Shown in pieces: positions 10,969 to 21,405 of a stretch of DNA of 64,000 nucleotides. A program made the position numbers and the translations under genes. Under the pieces are notes generated by a model that had not been told where the DNA came from, searched no databases, and saw only the letters and a program-made list of their open reading frames with translations. The stretch lies in assembly GCA_037355855.1 (NCBI GenBank), contig CM074758.1, positions 8,405,001 to 8,469,000 of the forward strand. The letters run 5' to 3'. Positions within the stretch are counted from its first letter, which is position 1. Each line of letters starts with the position of its first letter. Origin of the DNA: Pseudo-nitzschia pungens. Taxonomy: Eukaryota; Bacillariophyta; Bacillariophyceae; Bacillariales; Bacillariaceae.

Positions 10969-11155
10969 TGCCATACCCCGGGTCTACTAGTGATTAGAAT
11001 AGTAGTGATATGCAAATTGTGAGCTCTATTGGTTAGTCTATTTGCTACAGTTCAAGAGCCCTCTGAATCAGCGATTCTGTCGGCTCGCTGATTCTTTTAT
11101 CCTTATCCTTAATCCAGTCCCGAGTGGACTCGTGACTGTATTTTGGTGCACGGCA
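10969..11155 (-). repeat. 5' LTR of retrotransposon copy 1
   Basis: 187 bp, by eye identical to 5350-5536. It is followed on the plus strand by tgcta, the second copy of the target duplication. Confidence 0.95.
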
Positions 11156-11292
11156 TGCTACTATGCAGGATGCTAGTGATACTATGCTGGAAGCTATACA
11201 GGATGCTACTACCACTATGCAGGATGCTAGTAATATGCAGGATGCTACTATGCAGGATGCTACTATGCAGGATGCTATACATGATGCGATGC
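11156..11292 (+). repeat. GATGCTA minisatellite, right part
   Basis: At least seven copies of CAGGATGCTA with spacers of 2-12 bases (for example ctatgcaggatgctactatgc). In one frame the array reads as repeated MQDAT or IQDA and continues to a stop at 11348. Joined to the left part after removing the element, the IQDA frame continues leftward for some units and then meets a stop, so the array looks coding-like but degenerate. Confidence 0.7.
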
Positions 11293-12114
11293 TTTTGATG
11301 AAGCTGCAACTCACCATGAGGAGTAATCTTACGTATTACGGTGCATGATTAATCTTTTTTACTTGTATCTTTTGGTGACATCTAGCGGGTACGAGTACGG
11401 TGATGGTAGTAACAACTAAAAGAATGAGTACCAGAAAACACGTACAAATCCTACGTGGGCTCATAAGGCGCGCGCAAAGCTCATTCGGTTACATTCTTCC
11501 CTCACTCGGATGGGTGTCAGCGCCGATGCCTAAGACCAGCACAAAAATAATATTTGCAAGTCGAAAACTCAAACACCGTGTAAAATCACGTACACGTAGT
11601 AAATTTGACATGGATTTTTTCTTTAAATGTCATCTGATTTTACTTGACATCGGGTCGGCCAATCTAAAGAGCAGATCCACAGACCGACAAGGGTAACAAC
11701 AATAAACTTGAACTTTGAAAGCAGGTGCAAAACCGTACCGGTTAATATTTTGATACGTATAGAGAGTACATATGTACCATATCTTGCATTGTTAGTTCGC
11801 TTTTGGCTTCGGAGGGAGGAGGGAGATGAATATCGTGGTCTGTCGTGTATCAGACCAACATTTTCTTCCACGTGTAGTGGTTAACAACCTCCACCGACCG
11901 TTTAGATGCCATCAAGACGGTTGCTATTGGAGAACAAGCAACAGGTATCTCGCCATCAACAAAGCTGCTACGTGATGCCCGGGATGTCGTTCTGTGATGA
12001 GTGATATCGTCGTTTGTCAATCGAAACGAAGCAACGTCAACCGAAAGGACCAAAATTGTTTCTTCCTTTCCACAATCGAAAATAACCCAAAGTCTAGGTA
12101 TCGAGAGCGACAGG
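11293..12114. other. Intergenic region
   Basis: No supported gene. Short open frames here have no recognisable domain. The right end is presumably the promoter of the gene starting near 12115 or 12151. Confidence 0.4.
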
Positions 12115-12855
12115 ATGTCCGAATTTATTCACGCTAACTTTGGAACTACCATGAGGAATACAAGAAAACAAACATTGCGATGCCGACACGCTTCGTCGCC
12201 GACCGCAAATTCTTTTCAACTGGTGGTGGTGGTGTCGATAATGCTGGTCATGATGCGGAATAGTGCGGAGGGGTTTTCGTTGTCTCCTTCGATATCGTGT
12301 CGAGATCTGCCGTCACCGCTCATGTCGAGAGCTACACCCTGTCAAAGCCAGCTGAACGCCAGTGTCTCCGGTTCTGACGGCATCGATGACGACGAAGATG
12401 ACAAAGAACGCGTGCTCGCTAGGGTACGAAGACGACGAGGCCGGGGCGCTTATGCTGATGACGATCTATACGACGACTTAGACGACGAGGAATACGTTGG
12501 GAGCGGCAGGAGTCGGAGGAACGACGAAAGTGTCAACTACGCCGCGGATATGCTCGAGGACGAAGGCATCTTCGAAGAGATGGACGATGAATACTACGAT
12601 GACGACGATATCGAAAACGACGAATCGTACGACACGTTTTCTAACACCGTGATTCCCAACCAACTCCTAGACTCTATCGATCCCGATGGTTCAGCCGAAC
12701 GATTTTCGGAACTGGCCTCCGATCCGAGATTTTGGTTTGACATTTTCCTTTTCATCACGGTCCTGGACTTCATTTCTTTTATCGGACCGAGGAATCCATT
12801 CCTCGACCTGGTTCCAGAAATGTACACGGCAGGATTGCCTCCGCCGGGAATCTAA
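12115..12855 (+). CDS. Acidic protein with plastid-type presequence, function unknown
   Basis: The frame opens from a GTG at 12001, but the first credible ATGs are 12115 and 12151; 12115 gives 246 residues. A hydrophobic segment (QLVVVVSIMLVMM) followed by AEGFSLS looks like a signal peptide with an ASAFAP-like cleavage site, which suggests plastid import. The middle is very acidic, with Asp/Glu runs and two Arg-rich patches. The C-terminal 45 residues are quite different: a hydrophobic segment (FWFDIFLFITVLDFISFIG) and a Pro-rich end, reading like one membrane anchor or amphipathic helix. I do not recognise the family. It is convergent with the RPT5 gene to its right. Confidence 0.7.
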   Translation: MSEFIHANFGTTMRNTRKQTLRCRHASSPTANSFQLVVVVSIMLVMMRNSAEGFSLSPSISCRDLPSPLMSRATPCQSQLNASVSGSDGIDDDEDDKERVLARVRRRRGRGAYADDDLYDDLDDEEYVGSGRSRRNDESVNYAADMLEDEGIFEEMDDEYYDDDDIENDESYDTFSNTVIPNQLLDSIDPDGSAERFSELASDPRFWFDIFLFITVLDFISFIGPRNPFLDLVPEMYTAGLPPPGI

Positions 12856-13310
12856 TTTGCAGTGTGTGAATTTGCCGAAACGGAAGCATGGAATGATTCT
12901 CGGCTTGCTGCAAAAGCCATTTTCGAACCTGATCTCTCACAAACCTCACAAACAACAGCATCGCGAAGTAACAAAGGTGGCTCTCTATCCCCCTCTTGCT
13001 GAACCGTACAAAATATACTTTATGACACGACAAATAAGCGGACAGGAGAGAAAAAGGGCAGAAAAAGACGAAATTACGCTTGGGAATGAAAAGTTGCGAC
13101 GGCGTTACAACCACGAGCTGTAGACTTGGTTGATGCAATCCAAAGTCACCCATTACAAACCACAGGGCCAGTACGACAGTAATTTAATCCGTTCATAGAC
13201 GATAGAGGCTAGCTATAAAATCATGGTTGCATGGATTCCGACGTGAAGTAGTATGTTGCTTATTATTGTAATTGATAAATCTTAGTATGGTGGAACTTTC
13301 GGTATTGTTT
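12856..13310. other. Intergenic region between convergent genes
   Basis: About 455 bp holding the 3' ends of the acidic plastid protein (+) and RPT5 (-). Open frames crossing it are shadows. Confidence 0.5.
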
Positions 13311-14851
13311 TTACGCAAAGTAATCCAAGCTTCCTTTCTTTTTCGCGGCAACAACTGTAATGGCCTCGACAAAGTCCTCGTGCATAATTTCAACAGATTC
13401 TCGTCGCAAGGCCAACATACCTGCCTCGACACAGATGGCTTTCAGTTGGGCCCCATTAAAGTCTTCGCAGGAACGGGCCAGTTCCTCAAAAACCACCTCC
13501 GAGTTGACCTGCATCTTTCTCGAATGGATCTTCAGAATCTTGGCTCGTGCCTCCTCGTTAGGGTGGGGGAGCTCGATCTTCCGATCTAATCGTCCAGATC
13601 GCAGGAGAGCGGGGTCGAGAACATCTGGACGATTTGTTGCCGCGATGACCTTGATCATTTCGTTTGACGAAAAGCCGTCCAGCTGACTCAAGAGTTCGAG
13701 CATCGTTCGCTGCACTTCTCGATCCCCCGATTGATCACCACCGAATCGCTTAGTTCCAATAGCATCAATCTCATCAATGAACAGGATTGCACCGGCACTG
13801 ACTCCCTTTTCAATCTTGGCTTTCGCCAATTCGAAGGCATCCCGAATAAGTTTGGCGCCGTCCCCAATAAACATTTGGACTAACTGTGGTCCTGCCAATT
13901 TCAGGAAAATGGCATTGGTCTGGTTCGCGCACGCTCTCGCCAACAGCGTCTTTCCAGTCCCGGGCGGTCCGTGAAGCAAGACACCTTTGGGAGGACGAAT
14001 TCCAATAGTTTGGAACATGTCTCGGTGGGTCATGGGCAGAACGACGGCTTCAATCAGTTCCTGGATTTGCTGGTCAGCCCCTCCAATGTCGGAGTATTCT
14101 TCCGTTGGTCGTTCGTCCACTTCCATAGCCTGGACTCTCGAATCGAATTCGGCGGGAAGCTTTTCTAGAATCAAATACGAGTCCTTGTTGGTTCCAACCA
14201 AATCACTCGGTTTGAGCTCGTCCGGATCGACCAAACCAGGGATTGGCAAAAAGATTGTTTGTCGTGTTGAAGTACGAACCACGGCACTGCGGGTCTTGCG
14301 GGTGGCATCCGCGTCAAGGGCATCGCCGGATTCCTTTTCTTCCTCTTCCAGACCTTTTTATTTTGATCGATTGAATCCCAAAGAGTTGAATAAAATTCGG
14401 TGAGAGAAGTGATTTGGTTTTGACAACATCCCATTCATATTTTCGTAGCCAAAGTCTTCATTCATGATGTTCGATTCGTTGCAAACTTACCATCTTCGGC
14501 ATCGGGTTCCAAAATTTCTACTACATTGGCCACAAGGTATGGCAATTGCTTGTTCAGCTTCACCTTCTCTTGGTTTTCACGAATTCGATCTCGTTGTCCC
14601 CGAGACTCATGGTTGATCCGCTGGACGTCCGACTTCATCACTCTAATATCATTGCTCAACAAGTGGATGCGCTGTCGCAACTCTCCATTGCTCATGGTTC
14701 GTGTCTCATCGTCTTCGGCATCTGGTTCTGGTTGGGGAGCCGGAGCCGAAGAGTCAGAAGTCTCGGCCTGTTTCGATTCCTCTTTGGATTCGTCGCCTCC
14801 GCCGGAGGAGTCTCCCCAGATATCGTCGCCCTCCAAGTCGTTGCTACTCAT
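13311..14851 (-). CDS. RPT5: 26S proteasome regulatory ATPase subunit Rpt5
   Basis: Two exons: 14851-14491 and 14353-13311, joined over a 137-nt intron (14354-14490) with donor GTAAGT and acceptor AAAAAG. The product is 467 residues, the usual Rpt size. The first exon holds an acidic N-terminus, a coiled coil and the OB-domain start ([15 protein letters not shown]). The second holds the rest of the OB fold and the AAA+ domain: Walker A GPPGTGKT near 249-256, Walker B ILFIDEID, second-region Arg finger [10 protein letters not shown], and [10 protein letters not shown]. The pore-loop and IQPPKGVLL-type sequences fit Rpt5 (PSMC3). It unfolds substrates and helps open the 20S gate. The C-terminus is YFA, where Rpt5 of yeast and human have FYA and YYA (hydrophobic-Tyr-X motif). 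Confidence 0.95.
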
Positions 14852-15538
14852 TTTTACTGTGAATTGTTGTCAAAAGAGCAGAGGTGGTATCCTCGATTTC
14901 CTAGCGATGGCAAAGGTTATGATAATTACTCAACATTAGGTATCACTGTGGATACGAATGTTGGTTATCATTTTCTTCAGTCGGAAGTCGGACGTCGGAT
15001 TGATTGAGGAACGGAAGGGAAAATCGAGGATCTGCATCGAAGGATGCCGAAAGCAAAAAAGGGTCAGTTTAAATGTGATTTAGAGGAAACAAATCTCCCT
15101 TAAATGCGTAAATCCAAAGTCTGGCCGTATCATTTCGAAACGCATAACGGACTGACTGTCGTTTAGCCGCTACGACACCCCGAAAAAAAGGGTAGCCAAA
15201 AAAATATTTCGAATACAAAAATTGAAAGAAAAACATCATCGCACACACATCATCATCATCATCATCATCATCACATCATCATCGAACAAAACAAACACAA
15301 CGCCGTTCGTATTGCGGTATTTGAGCAAATTCTCTACGCTGCACATATTCAAAAGGCTAATTTTCCAACCGTTTCTCTCTCTCGACACTGTATAGAAGCG
15401 AATAGCTACCTCCGATTATCAAATCGAATAGAAGTTGAAGTTGCATACGGCGTTTCACGAAGGCCTTGCGTTGAGGAAACGGACGTGACAATAATACTCT
15501 GCGAATTAATTTGATTTCTTCACACAACAACTAACACG
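14852..15538. other. Divergent promoter region between RPT5 and the Der gene
   Basis: About 690 bp between divergently transcribed genes, so it should hold both promoters. It contains a CAT microsatellite at 15248-15283 and no gene. Confidence 0.5.
15248..15283 (+). repeat. CAT trinucleotide microsatellite
   Basis: About eight tandem CAT units, a CA interruption, then three more. It lies in the presumed 5' region of the Der gene. Confidence 0.85.
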
Positions 15539-17461
15539 ATGGGCATTTCAATACGGGATTTATCGATATGTTCGGCCCTACTTTTGTTGGTCGCTGAAGG
15601 GTTTGTTCCTGGCTTGCCAAGGAAAAACAGCCTAACGATACGTTCCATGGTATCGACCAGTCCACCACCTTCGTCATCGTCGTTTGTCGACGACGACGAC
15701 GATGAGGACCTCGACCTTGAGATGGAAGACTATGATGCCTACGACGAGGGTGGTACCATGGAAACCCCCACTTCCTCGATGCCCAAAATCAGCTCGCAAC
15801 CGATTCGTCGGTATAAAGCACTGAAAAAGGAACCGCTAGTAGCTATCTTGGGTCGTCCGAATGTCGGAAAATCCGCATTTGTTAATCGCATTTGTGGTAC
15901 CCAAAGCGGTGGTGCTATTGTTGCCGATGAGGAAGGGATCACGCGGGATAGAACTTACCGAAATGCTAACTTTTTGGGCGAAAACTTTCAGGTCGTTGAT
16001 ACCGGTGGATTGGTATTCGAAGACAACGAAAGAACCCTCTTTGCCAAAGAAATCCGGGAGCAGGCGATGGTTGCCATCGACGAGTCAAGCGGCGTGATCA
16101 TGGTAGTAGACGGTCAGGTCGGAATGACCGGAATGGACCAGCAGATTGCAGAATTCTTGAGGAAAGAAGTTCTGAGCCGAAATTTGCCCGTAATTTTGGC
16201 GGTAAACAAGTGCGAGTCGGAAAAGGTCGGTGCCCTCAACGCTGCCGAATTCTGGAACCTTGGACTCGGGGAACCAATCCCTGTGTCGGCCCTTCATGGT
16301 GTCGGAACAGCCGAGGTCTTGGAACAGCTTTTTGAAGAAATCAAGGAGAAGCAATCCGCAGCTTTGCCGGAATTTGGAACCAAGGTTGCGCGCCTGAAGG
16401 AGGCCAAGTTGCGCAAGAATTCCAAGAAGCAACTTCCAGGGGAAGACGAAATCGATTTCAAAATGCGCAAGTATGGGATCGGCGATATTGCCCAAAAAAT
16501 TGAGAGTGACTACGAGGCTGCGTTGGCGGCATTGGACGAAATGGAACGACCCGAAGAAATCAACGTTGCAATCGTTGGACGTCCGAATGTCGGAAAATCG
16601 AGTTTGTTGAACGCTATTTTCGGAGATCAGAGAGCCATTGTCAGCGACATGGCCGGTACTACACGCGACTCCATTGACGCCATCATGGAACGACCTCCTG
16701 ATGTAGAGGGAGATCTTCCCACAATCTATAGATTTGTTGACACCGCTGGCATCCGACGCAAGGGAAAGGTCGAGTTCGGGCCCGAGTTTTTCATGGTCAA
16801 TCGAGCCCTTCGAGCGATCCGACGTGCCGATGTCGCTTTGTTAGTGATGGACGCTACTGCTGGTGTGACAGAACAAGATCGTATTTTGGCGCAGAAAATT
16901 GCCGACGATGGACGTGCTTGTGCCATCATTTGCAACAAATGGGACGCCGTCGTTGACAAGGATTCCTCGACCTACGACAAATCCGTCAAATACATTCGTG
17001 CCGAAATGCCCCAGATCCGATGGGCTCCTATTCTCTTCATTAGTGCCGAGACTGGTCAGCGTGTAGGAAAGATCTATAGCGTCGTCGATGAAGCCATCGG
17101 AGCGCATCGCAAACGCGTGTCGACTTCGATTCTCAACGAGGTTCTCCGCGACGCAATCTTGTGGCAACCTCCTCCGGCAAGACGCAACGGTGCCCAGGCC
17201 AAAATCTACTACTGCAACCAGGTCAGCACACGCCCACCCACCATTGTCGTCTTTTGCAACGACCCCAAGCTGGTAAACGACAATTACCGACGATACCTCG
17301 ACCGGAAGTTTCGGGAGTCCCTAGATGGCTTCGAAGCAACACCCATCCGGTGGATTTTCCGTGGACGTCGCCAGCGTGATATTATGCGCGCTAAGGACAT
17401 GAACGGAGATCCTGGAAGCGGAGGAGCAGGCGTGAGCTTCCCATTTCCCCATGCAGGATAG
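15539..17461 (+). CDS. der: Plastid GTPase Der/EngA (ribosome assembly)
   Basis: 640 residues in one exon. Two tandem GTPase domains identify Der/EngA. The first has GRPNVGKS near 105-112, a DTGG G3 motif and NKCE near 222. The second has GRPNVGKS near 346-353, DTAG and NKWD near 465. A KH-like C-terminal domain follows. Der binds GTP and matures the large subunit of bacterial-type ribosomes. The N-terminal hydrophobic stretch [15 protein letters not shown] is a signal peptide with an ASAFAP-like site, so it should act in the plastid. An acidic linker of about 30 residues (Asp/Glu run near 51-70) separates the presequence from the core. Bacterial Der is shorter, about 490 residues; the extra length is the presequence and the linkers. 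Confidence 0.95.
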   Translation: MGISIRDLSICSALLLLVAEGFVPGLPRKNSLTIRSMVSTSPPPSSSSFVDDDDDEDLDLEMEDYDAYDEGGTMETPTSSMPKISSQPIRRYKALKKEPLVAILGRPNVGKSAFVNRICGTQSGGAIVADEEGITRDRTYRNANFLGENFQVVDTGGLVFEDNERTLFAKEIREQAMVAIDESSGVIMVVDGQVGMTGMDQQIAEFLRKEVLSRNLPVILAVNKCESEKVGALNAAEFWNLGLGEPIPVSALHGVGTAEVLEQLFEEIKEKQSAALPEFGTKVARLKEAKLRKNSKKQLPGEDEIDFKMRKYGIGDIAQKIESDYEAALAALDEMERPEEINVAIVGRPNVGKSSLLNAIFGDQRAIVSDMAGTTRDSIDAIMERPPDVEGDLPTIYRFVDTAGIRRKGKVEFGPEFFMVNRALRAIRRADVALLVMDATAGVTEQDRILAQKIADDGRACAIICNKWDAVVDKDSSTYDKSVKYIRAEMPQIRWAPILFISAETGQRVGKIYSVVDEAIGAHRKRVSTSILNEVLRDAILWQPPPARRNGAQAKIYYCNQVSTRPPTIVVFCNDPKLVNDNYRRYLDRKFRESLDGFEATPIRWIFRGRRQRDIMRAKDMNGDPGSGGAGVSFPFPHAG

Positions 17462-17777
17462 TCCTTTAAATAATAACCTCTTTCTATTACTCCGCACAAA
17501 CACACTATCACCAACACTTCAAAGTAATTAAAGCTCATTTATCCACCTCCTTCGCAATACTATCTGTGAGTCTGCAACATTTTATGGAAGTATTCTTTTC
17601 ACAATCTCTGTTTCGAATTAGAGTAACATTTATCATTTCAACAGCGTAGCATTTCAAAGCATTCCAAATACCATCGTCATATTGAAGTAATAGTGTCAGT
17701 ATGGTTCGGTGGGCAAACGGAATCCGCTAGGACTAGTATAATTAACCTGTATTGATGTGAAACAAGTGCCTAAAATC
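17462..17777. other. Intergenic region between convergent genes
   Basis: 316 bp between the Der gene (+) and the nitroreductase gene (-). Nothing else seen. Confidence 0.5.
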
Positions 17778-18554
17778 CTAGCTCGTCTTTTTTAATACAT
17801 CTTTGACCTTCTTCTTCTTCAAAGGAGCACTCGGATTTGTCTCTGGTGTTCCAAACCATATTGTACCCACAACATATTCACCCTTTTCCAAGCCAACGAT
17901 ATCGTTAAATTTCGAATCAAAATTGACCGGACCAGTCGTCCACTTAGTACCCATACCAGCGTTGTGTAGCGATAGGCAAAGGTTTTGGACAGCGCAACAG
18001 ACCGCTGCGTAATCTTCTCTGTCGACGCCAGCAGGATTGGCCATGTCACCACTGCCGTCGTCCGTTTTGCAAGTGACTACAAGCCAACCCGGCATCTCGA
18101 GCCATCTTTCCAGTTTGGCCTGTCCTGCTTTCTTTCCTTTCTTTTCCGTGACTATCGATGCATTTAGCTCGCAGACTTTTCGAATGGCCTCCGGGCCCAA
18201 CAAATGGAAACGCCACGGTTCAGTTCGTTTGTGATTTGGGGCGTAAATCGCAGATTGAATGGCATTCTCGAGAGTCTTTTCCCAGTCGTCGGGAAGAATT
18301 GGGACGAAGCTGTTCACTGTTCTTCGCGTTCGAAGAATTTCGTCAAAGTCGTTGTCGCTATCTTCTACTATTTCGTCCTTTTTCTCTTCCTTTTTCTCTT
18401 CCACGATGGTAGCCGCTGAAGATTTTGATTCTTTGGTTGCTTGCAGGAAATGGCCAATTCTAGTTGGTCTCTCGCCATGCATGAAACCACTAGCAATTCC
18501 AGAGCTTGCAAACAAAACCAAGGCTAGTCGACTATACATTCTTGAGAAGACCAT
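17778..18554 (-). CDS. Nitroreductase-family flavoprotein with plastid presequence
   Basis: 258 residues from the ATG at 18554. The frame is open further upstream to 18839, but the chosen Met starts a signal peptide (SRLALVLFASSGIASGF) with an ASAFAP-like ASGF site, so upstream codons are probably 5' leader. A Lys/Glu-rich linker follows. The nitroreductase core starts at ILRTRRTVNSF, the conserved FMN-phosphate-binding Arg region, continues through APNHKRTEPWRF, and ends with the CCAVQNLCLSLHNAGMGTKW helix and the VVGTIWFG strand. These enzymes use FMN and NAD(P)H to reduce nitro groups, quinones or related substrates; the substrate here is unknown. The presequence suggests the plastid. Confidence 0.88.
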   Translation of the reverse strand: MVFSRMYSRLALVLFASSGIASGFMHGERPTRIGHFLQATKESKSSAATIVEEKKEEKKDEIVEDSDNDFDEILRTRRTVNSFVPILPDDWEKTLENAIQSAIYAPNHKRTEPWRFHLLGPEAIRKVCELNASIVTEKKGKKAGQAKLERWLEMPGWLVVTCKTDDGSGDMANPAGVDREDYAAVCCAVQNLCLSLHNAGMGTKWTTGPVNFDSKFNDIVGLEKGEYVVGTIWFGTPETNPSAPLKKKKVKDVLKKTS

Positions 18555-19049
18555 GGTACAAAACAATGTTCGGGGCGCTAAGTATTTGCACTCCTTCGTC
18601 TTAGGTTCGAACCGCAGCACAGAGTTGGATTCGTCGTCGAGAAACGTGTGTGTATTGCGCGTGAGAAGTACGAGAGAAAACAACAAATAATTTTGTCGTC
18701 GCTCAAAACTCGAGAAAAAGTAAAGTTTGTTCGAGCTGAGCCAGACACGAGGAGCTAGCACACGTACGTGTTTTACTGCAAAAACTGGAAGAAAGGGGGA
18801 TGAGTTATGATCAAGTAAGTTACCGTTCTGGGGGGACAACGTTTTCAGCCTAAAAAAAGTTAGCCAGTAATTAAGGTTACCGTACCGTACTCTATTCTGT
18901 GTTCAGTTCCTGGTGACAAAGTACTCGTACTGTACCGGTACTGCAGTTCTTAGATTGCAGTTTCTGTTGGGACCATCACAAAAGACCCAAACCCAAGTGA
19001 AGCTTTATGATGAATGGCCTTTCCATCATAACATTCATAACGTTTACTA
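18555..19049. other. Upstream region of the nitroreductase gene
   Basis: About 500 bp with the nitroreductase promoter on the minus strand and recurring GGTTACCGTACCGTAC and GTACCGGTACTG words. It ends at the target duplication of retrotransposon copy 2. Confidence 0.4.
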
Positions 19050-19054
19050 TCTAT

Positions 19055-19247
19055 TGCCGTACACCAAAATACAGTCACGAGTACACGCGGGACTGGATTA
19101 AGGATAAGGATAAAAACAATCGGCGAGCCGATAGAATCGCTGATTTCCAGAGAGCCCTTAGAACTGTAGCATATAGACTAACTGATAGAGCTCACAATTT
19201 GCATATCACTACTACTTTCTAATCACTAGTAGACCCGGGGTATGGCA
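19055..19247 (+). repeat. 5' LTR of retrotransposon copy 2
   Basis: 193 bp from tgccgtacacc to ggggtatggca, by eye identical to 24688-24880. Confidence 0.95.
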
Positions 19248-19261
19248 TGATTTTAAAATCA
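19248..19261 (+). other. 14-bp perfect palindrome at the primer-binding position, copy 2
   Basis: TGATTTTAAAATCA immediately after the 5' LTR, identical to the one in copy 1. It could be the primer-binding site, or part of a structure used for priming. Confidence 0.6.
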
Positions 19262-19992
19262 AGCTGAGCGCTGATGACCATGAGCAGAAAGGAACCGATC
19301 GACCAAGGCGCCGACGGGACCGAAAAGACTGCCAAGAATGGAGGCGCAGAGAAGCAAAACAGGGAGAAGGATATCCAGTGTCTGCAGCACTAAGGAATAC
19401 CAACCCCAACAGCAGCTAACTCCATCAGACGGAACAGCAGCAGCAACAGAGACACCTAAGTACCTAAACAGGACCATGGTCGACAACAGGAAATAATCGA
19501 AAAATACGAAAATATGTGCCGAAAAAGTGACACATAAATCAGTGAATGGACTAATTGGACCAACACCGAGGGGATGGACAGACCGAAGAGGGGATGCCAA
19601 CCACAACCAAAATATACGGATATCCGGAAAGGTATATAATGAATACCCGAACACCACTAATCCCACGGGAAACGGGAAGTGGGACCGGCCCGGTGACCGC
19701 TTAACAGAGAAGCAACGCCGGAGAACCACGGGAATGGAATCCCACAAAATAAAAACAGAAACAACTCCAGGGAACCACAGGATTCCCGGGAGCTAAAGAG
19801 AGAAACAACTCCCACCACTGGACAAACCAGGGAGAAAATCAGTTATAACACGAGTTATCACGAGAGCAGTGCCAAAGCCCAGCAAAAAGGACTGGAGGAC
19901 CTGAGCAATCATTCTTGCTCAATTTCGACACAAGCAACAAAGATAACAGAAATAGTGTAACTAAATTAACTAGAATAACTGATTAACCCACC
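19262..19992 (+). other. Long untranslated leader of retrotransposon copy 2
   Basis: About 730 nt before the gag ATG, matching the copy 1 leader closely. No accepted gene. Confidence 0.6.
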
Positions 19993-21405
19993 ATGGCGTC
20001 TAAAGGAACCAAACAGAAGCCCTTTACCTTTACACGAGAAGATTGGCCGGAGGATGCCACTGCTGTAAAGATGAGCATAGACTCAGAAAAGGGGGGAGTA
20101 GCCTTCAGTGACTATCTGAAGGTACTCACCGGTACCGAAAGACCGGAACTCTTCATCATCTGGAAGAGAGACTTTGACCAGAAAATTGCTGGCAATGACA
20201 AACTCCAAGGGGACCAGAAACTGGACGTCCTCCAGAGAATCCTCTCCCACGAGGCGCTCTCCATTGTCCAGATGGTTCTGGGCCGGACTTACTACGCCGA
20301 ACCAGGGCACAAGGTACACAACAACCAACTGATCCAACAAAAACTCGAGATGATTGCCATGAGGGAACCCAAGGAACCTCCTAAGGAACCCCCCGCTGAC
20401 AAATCCAAAGAGGCGGTGGAGGGCGCCAGCGCCCCAGCCGCCGACACGCCTGCTACGGCGGCGCCCGAGACAGAACCGGAGTCCGTCACCCTCGACGACC
20501 CGGTCCCCAAGAAAAGGGTCTCGTCTATTCTCACCCAGTACTACCAAACCCAGGAGTACAGAAAGGATGTCATCGAGGAATGCATGCATGCCCTCAAGCT
20601 CAAAATCTTTGGCAATGACATGAATGGCAAACGATCCTACATCCTGCTCCGAAGATTCATTCGGAACACGAAAATCGACATGAAACACGGTATTCGCTCA
20701 TGGGCAAACCGTATGGCCGAACTCCAGAGCTATCTACCCGATTGCCTCTGGGAGAGTGGCGCGGCAAACGGCACTGCCCCATCCAGTTACTCAGAGGAGG
20801 ACATGAAGGAAATCCTAGATGCCAACATGACCCATTCACAACGCGAGAAACTCGACCATATCGGTTGGGACGTCTACACCCAATCCTTTAACACCACCAT
20901 CGACAAGCTCGAAAACTTGGAAATCACCATCCGGAACGAGGATGAACTCCGCAAACGCATCTCGGACCTCGAAAAACAAACCGGTGGTACCAAGAAGAAC
21001 CCCAAGGCCGCCTCTGGGGGAGGAACCCACCACGGGAAATCCCCTGGCAAAAAGAAGCGCCCTATGGACAACGGCAACAAACAGCTATGCAAGACCTGTG
21101 GCAAGGTCCATGCCGGCAAATGCTGGAAACTAACCGGCGGACCCCCCAAGAAGGGAAAGTTCGACCGGGAGACCATCAACTTGCTCAAGGAGCATTTTGT
21201 GGCAAAAGACAACTCAGATTCTGAGGAGTACTCCAAACCCCACTGGGGAAGGAGCCTATCAAACCACGAGTACTCTTATGTACTGGCTACGGCCCAAGCT
21301 GACCATGCAGTCTCCGATGACGAGATCGACATCTCCGAACGCGAACTCAAAGAGTACAGAAGAAAGTACAGGAAAACCTTCAAAAAGAAAGGTTCCCACA
21401 ACTGA
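19993..21405 (+). CDS. gag: Retrotransposon Gag, copy 2
   Basis: 470 residues, intact. It is nearly the same as Gag of copy 1 except in the Pro/Glu/Ala-rich linker near 125-170, where the two differ by indels and many substitutions. The zinc-knuckle-like CKTCGKVHAGKC and the Lys-rich C-terminus are kept. It ends in TGA directly followed by the pol ATG in the same frame, as in copy 1. Confidence 0.92.
   Translation: MASKGTKQKPFTFTREDWPEDATAVKMSIDSEKGGVAFSDYLKVLTGTERPELFIIWKRDFDQKIAGNDKLQGDQKLDVLQRILSHEALSIVQMVLGRTYYAEPGHKVHNNQLIQQKLEMIAMREPKEPPKEPPADKSKEAVEGASAPAADTPATAAPETEPESVTLDDPVPKKRVSSILTQYYQTQEYRKDVIEECMHALKLKIFGNDMNGKRSYILLRRFIRNTKIDMKHGIRSWANRMAELQSYLPDCLWESGAANGTAPSSYSEEDMKEILDANMTHSQREKLDHIGWDVYTQSFNTTIDKLENLEITIRNEDELRKRISDLEKQTGGTKKNPKAASGGGTHHGKSPGKKKRPMDNGNKQLCKTCGKVHAGKCWKLTGGPPKKGKFDRETINLLKEHFVAKDNSDSEEYSKPHWGRSLSNHEYSYVLATAQADHAVSDDEIDISERELKEYRRKYRKTFKKKGSHN

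Larger units (their letters stand above)
5345..11160 (-). mobile_element. Complete Ty3/gypsy LTR retrotransposon, copy 1
   Basis: The element proper is 5350-11155, flanked by a perfect 5-bp target duplication tgcta at 5345-5349 and 11156-11160. It has 187-bp LTRs at both ends that look identical, starting TG and ending CA. Read on the minus strand the order is 5' LTR, leader of about 750 nt, gag, pol, polypurine tract, 3' LTR. Within pol the order is protease, reverse transcriptase, RNase H, integrase, which is the Ty3/gypsy (Metaviridae) order and not the copia order. Both open frames are intact. Matching LTRs and a perfect target duplication point to a very recent insertion that may still be able to move. 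No envelope-like frame is present. Confidence 0.95.

Noticed and set aside
18555..18839. N-terminal extension of the nitroreductase to 18839
   Set aside because: The internal Met at 18554 begins a clear signal peptide; an extension would bury it and has no recognised motif.
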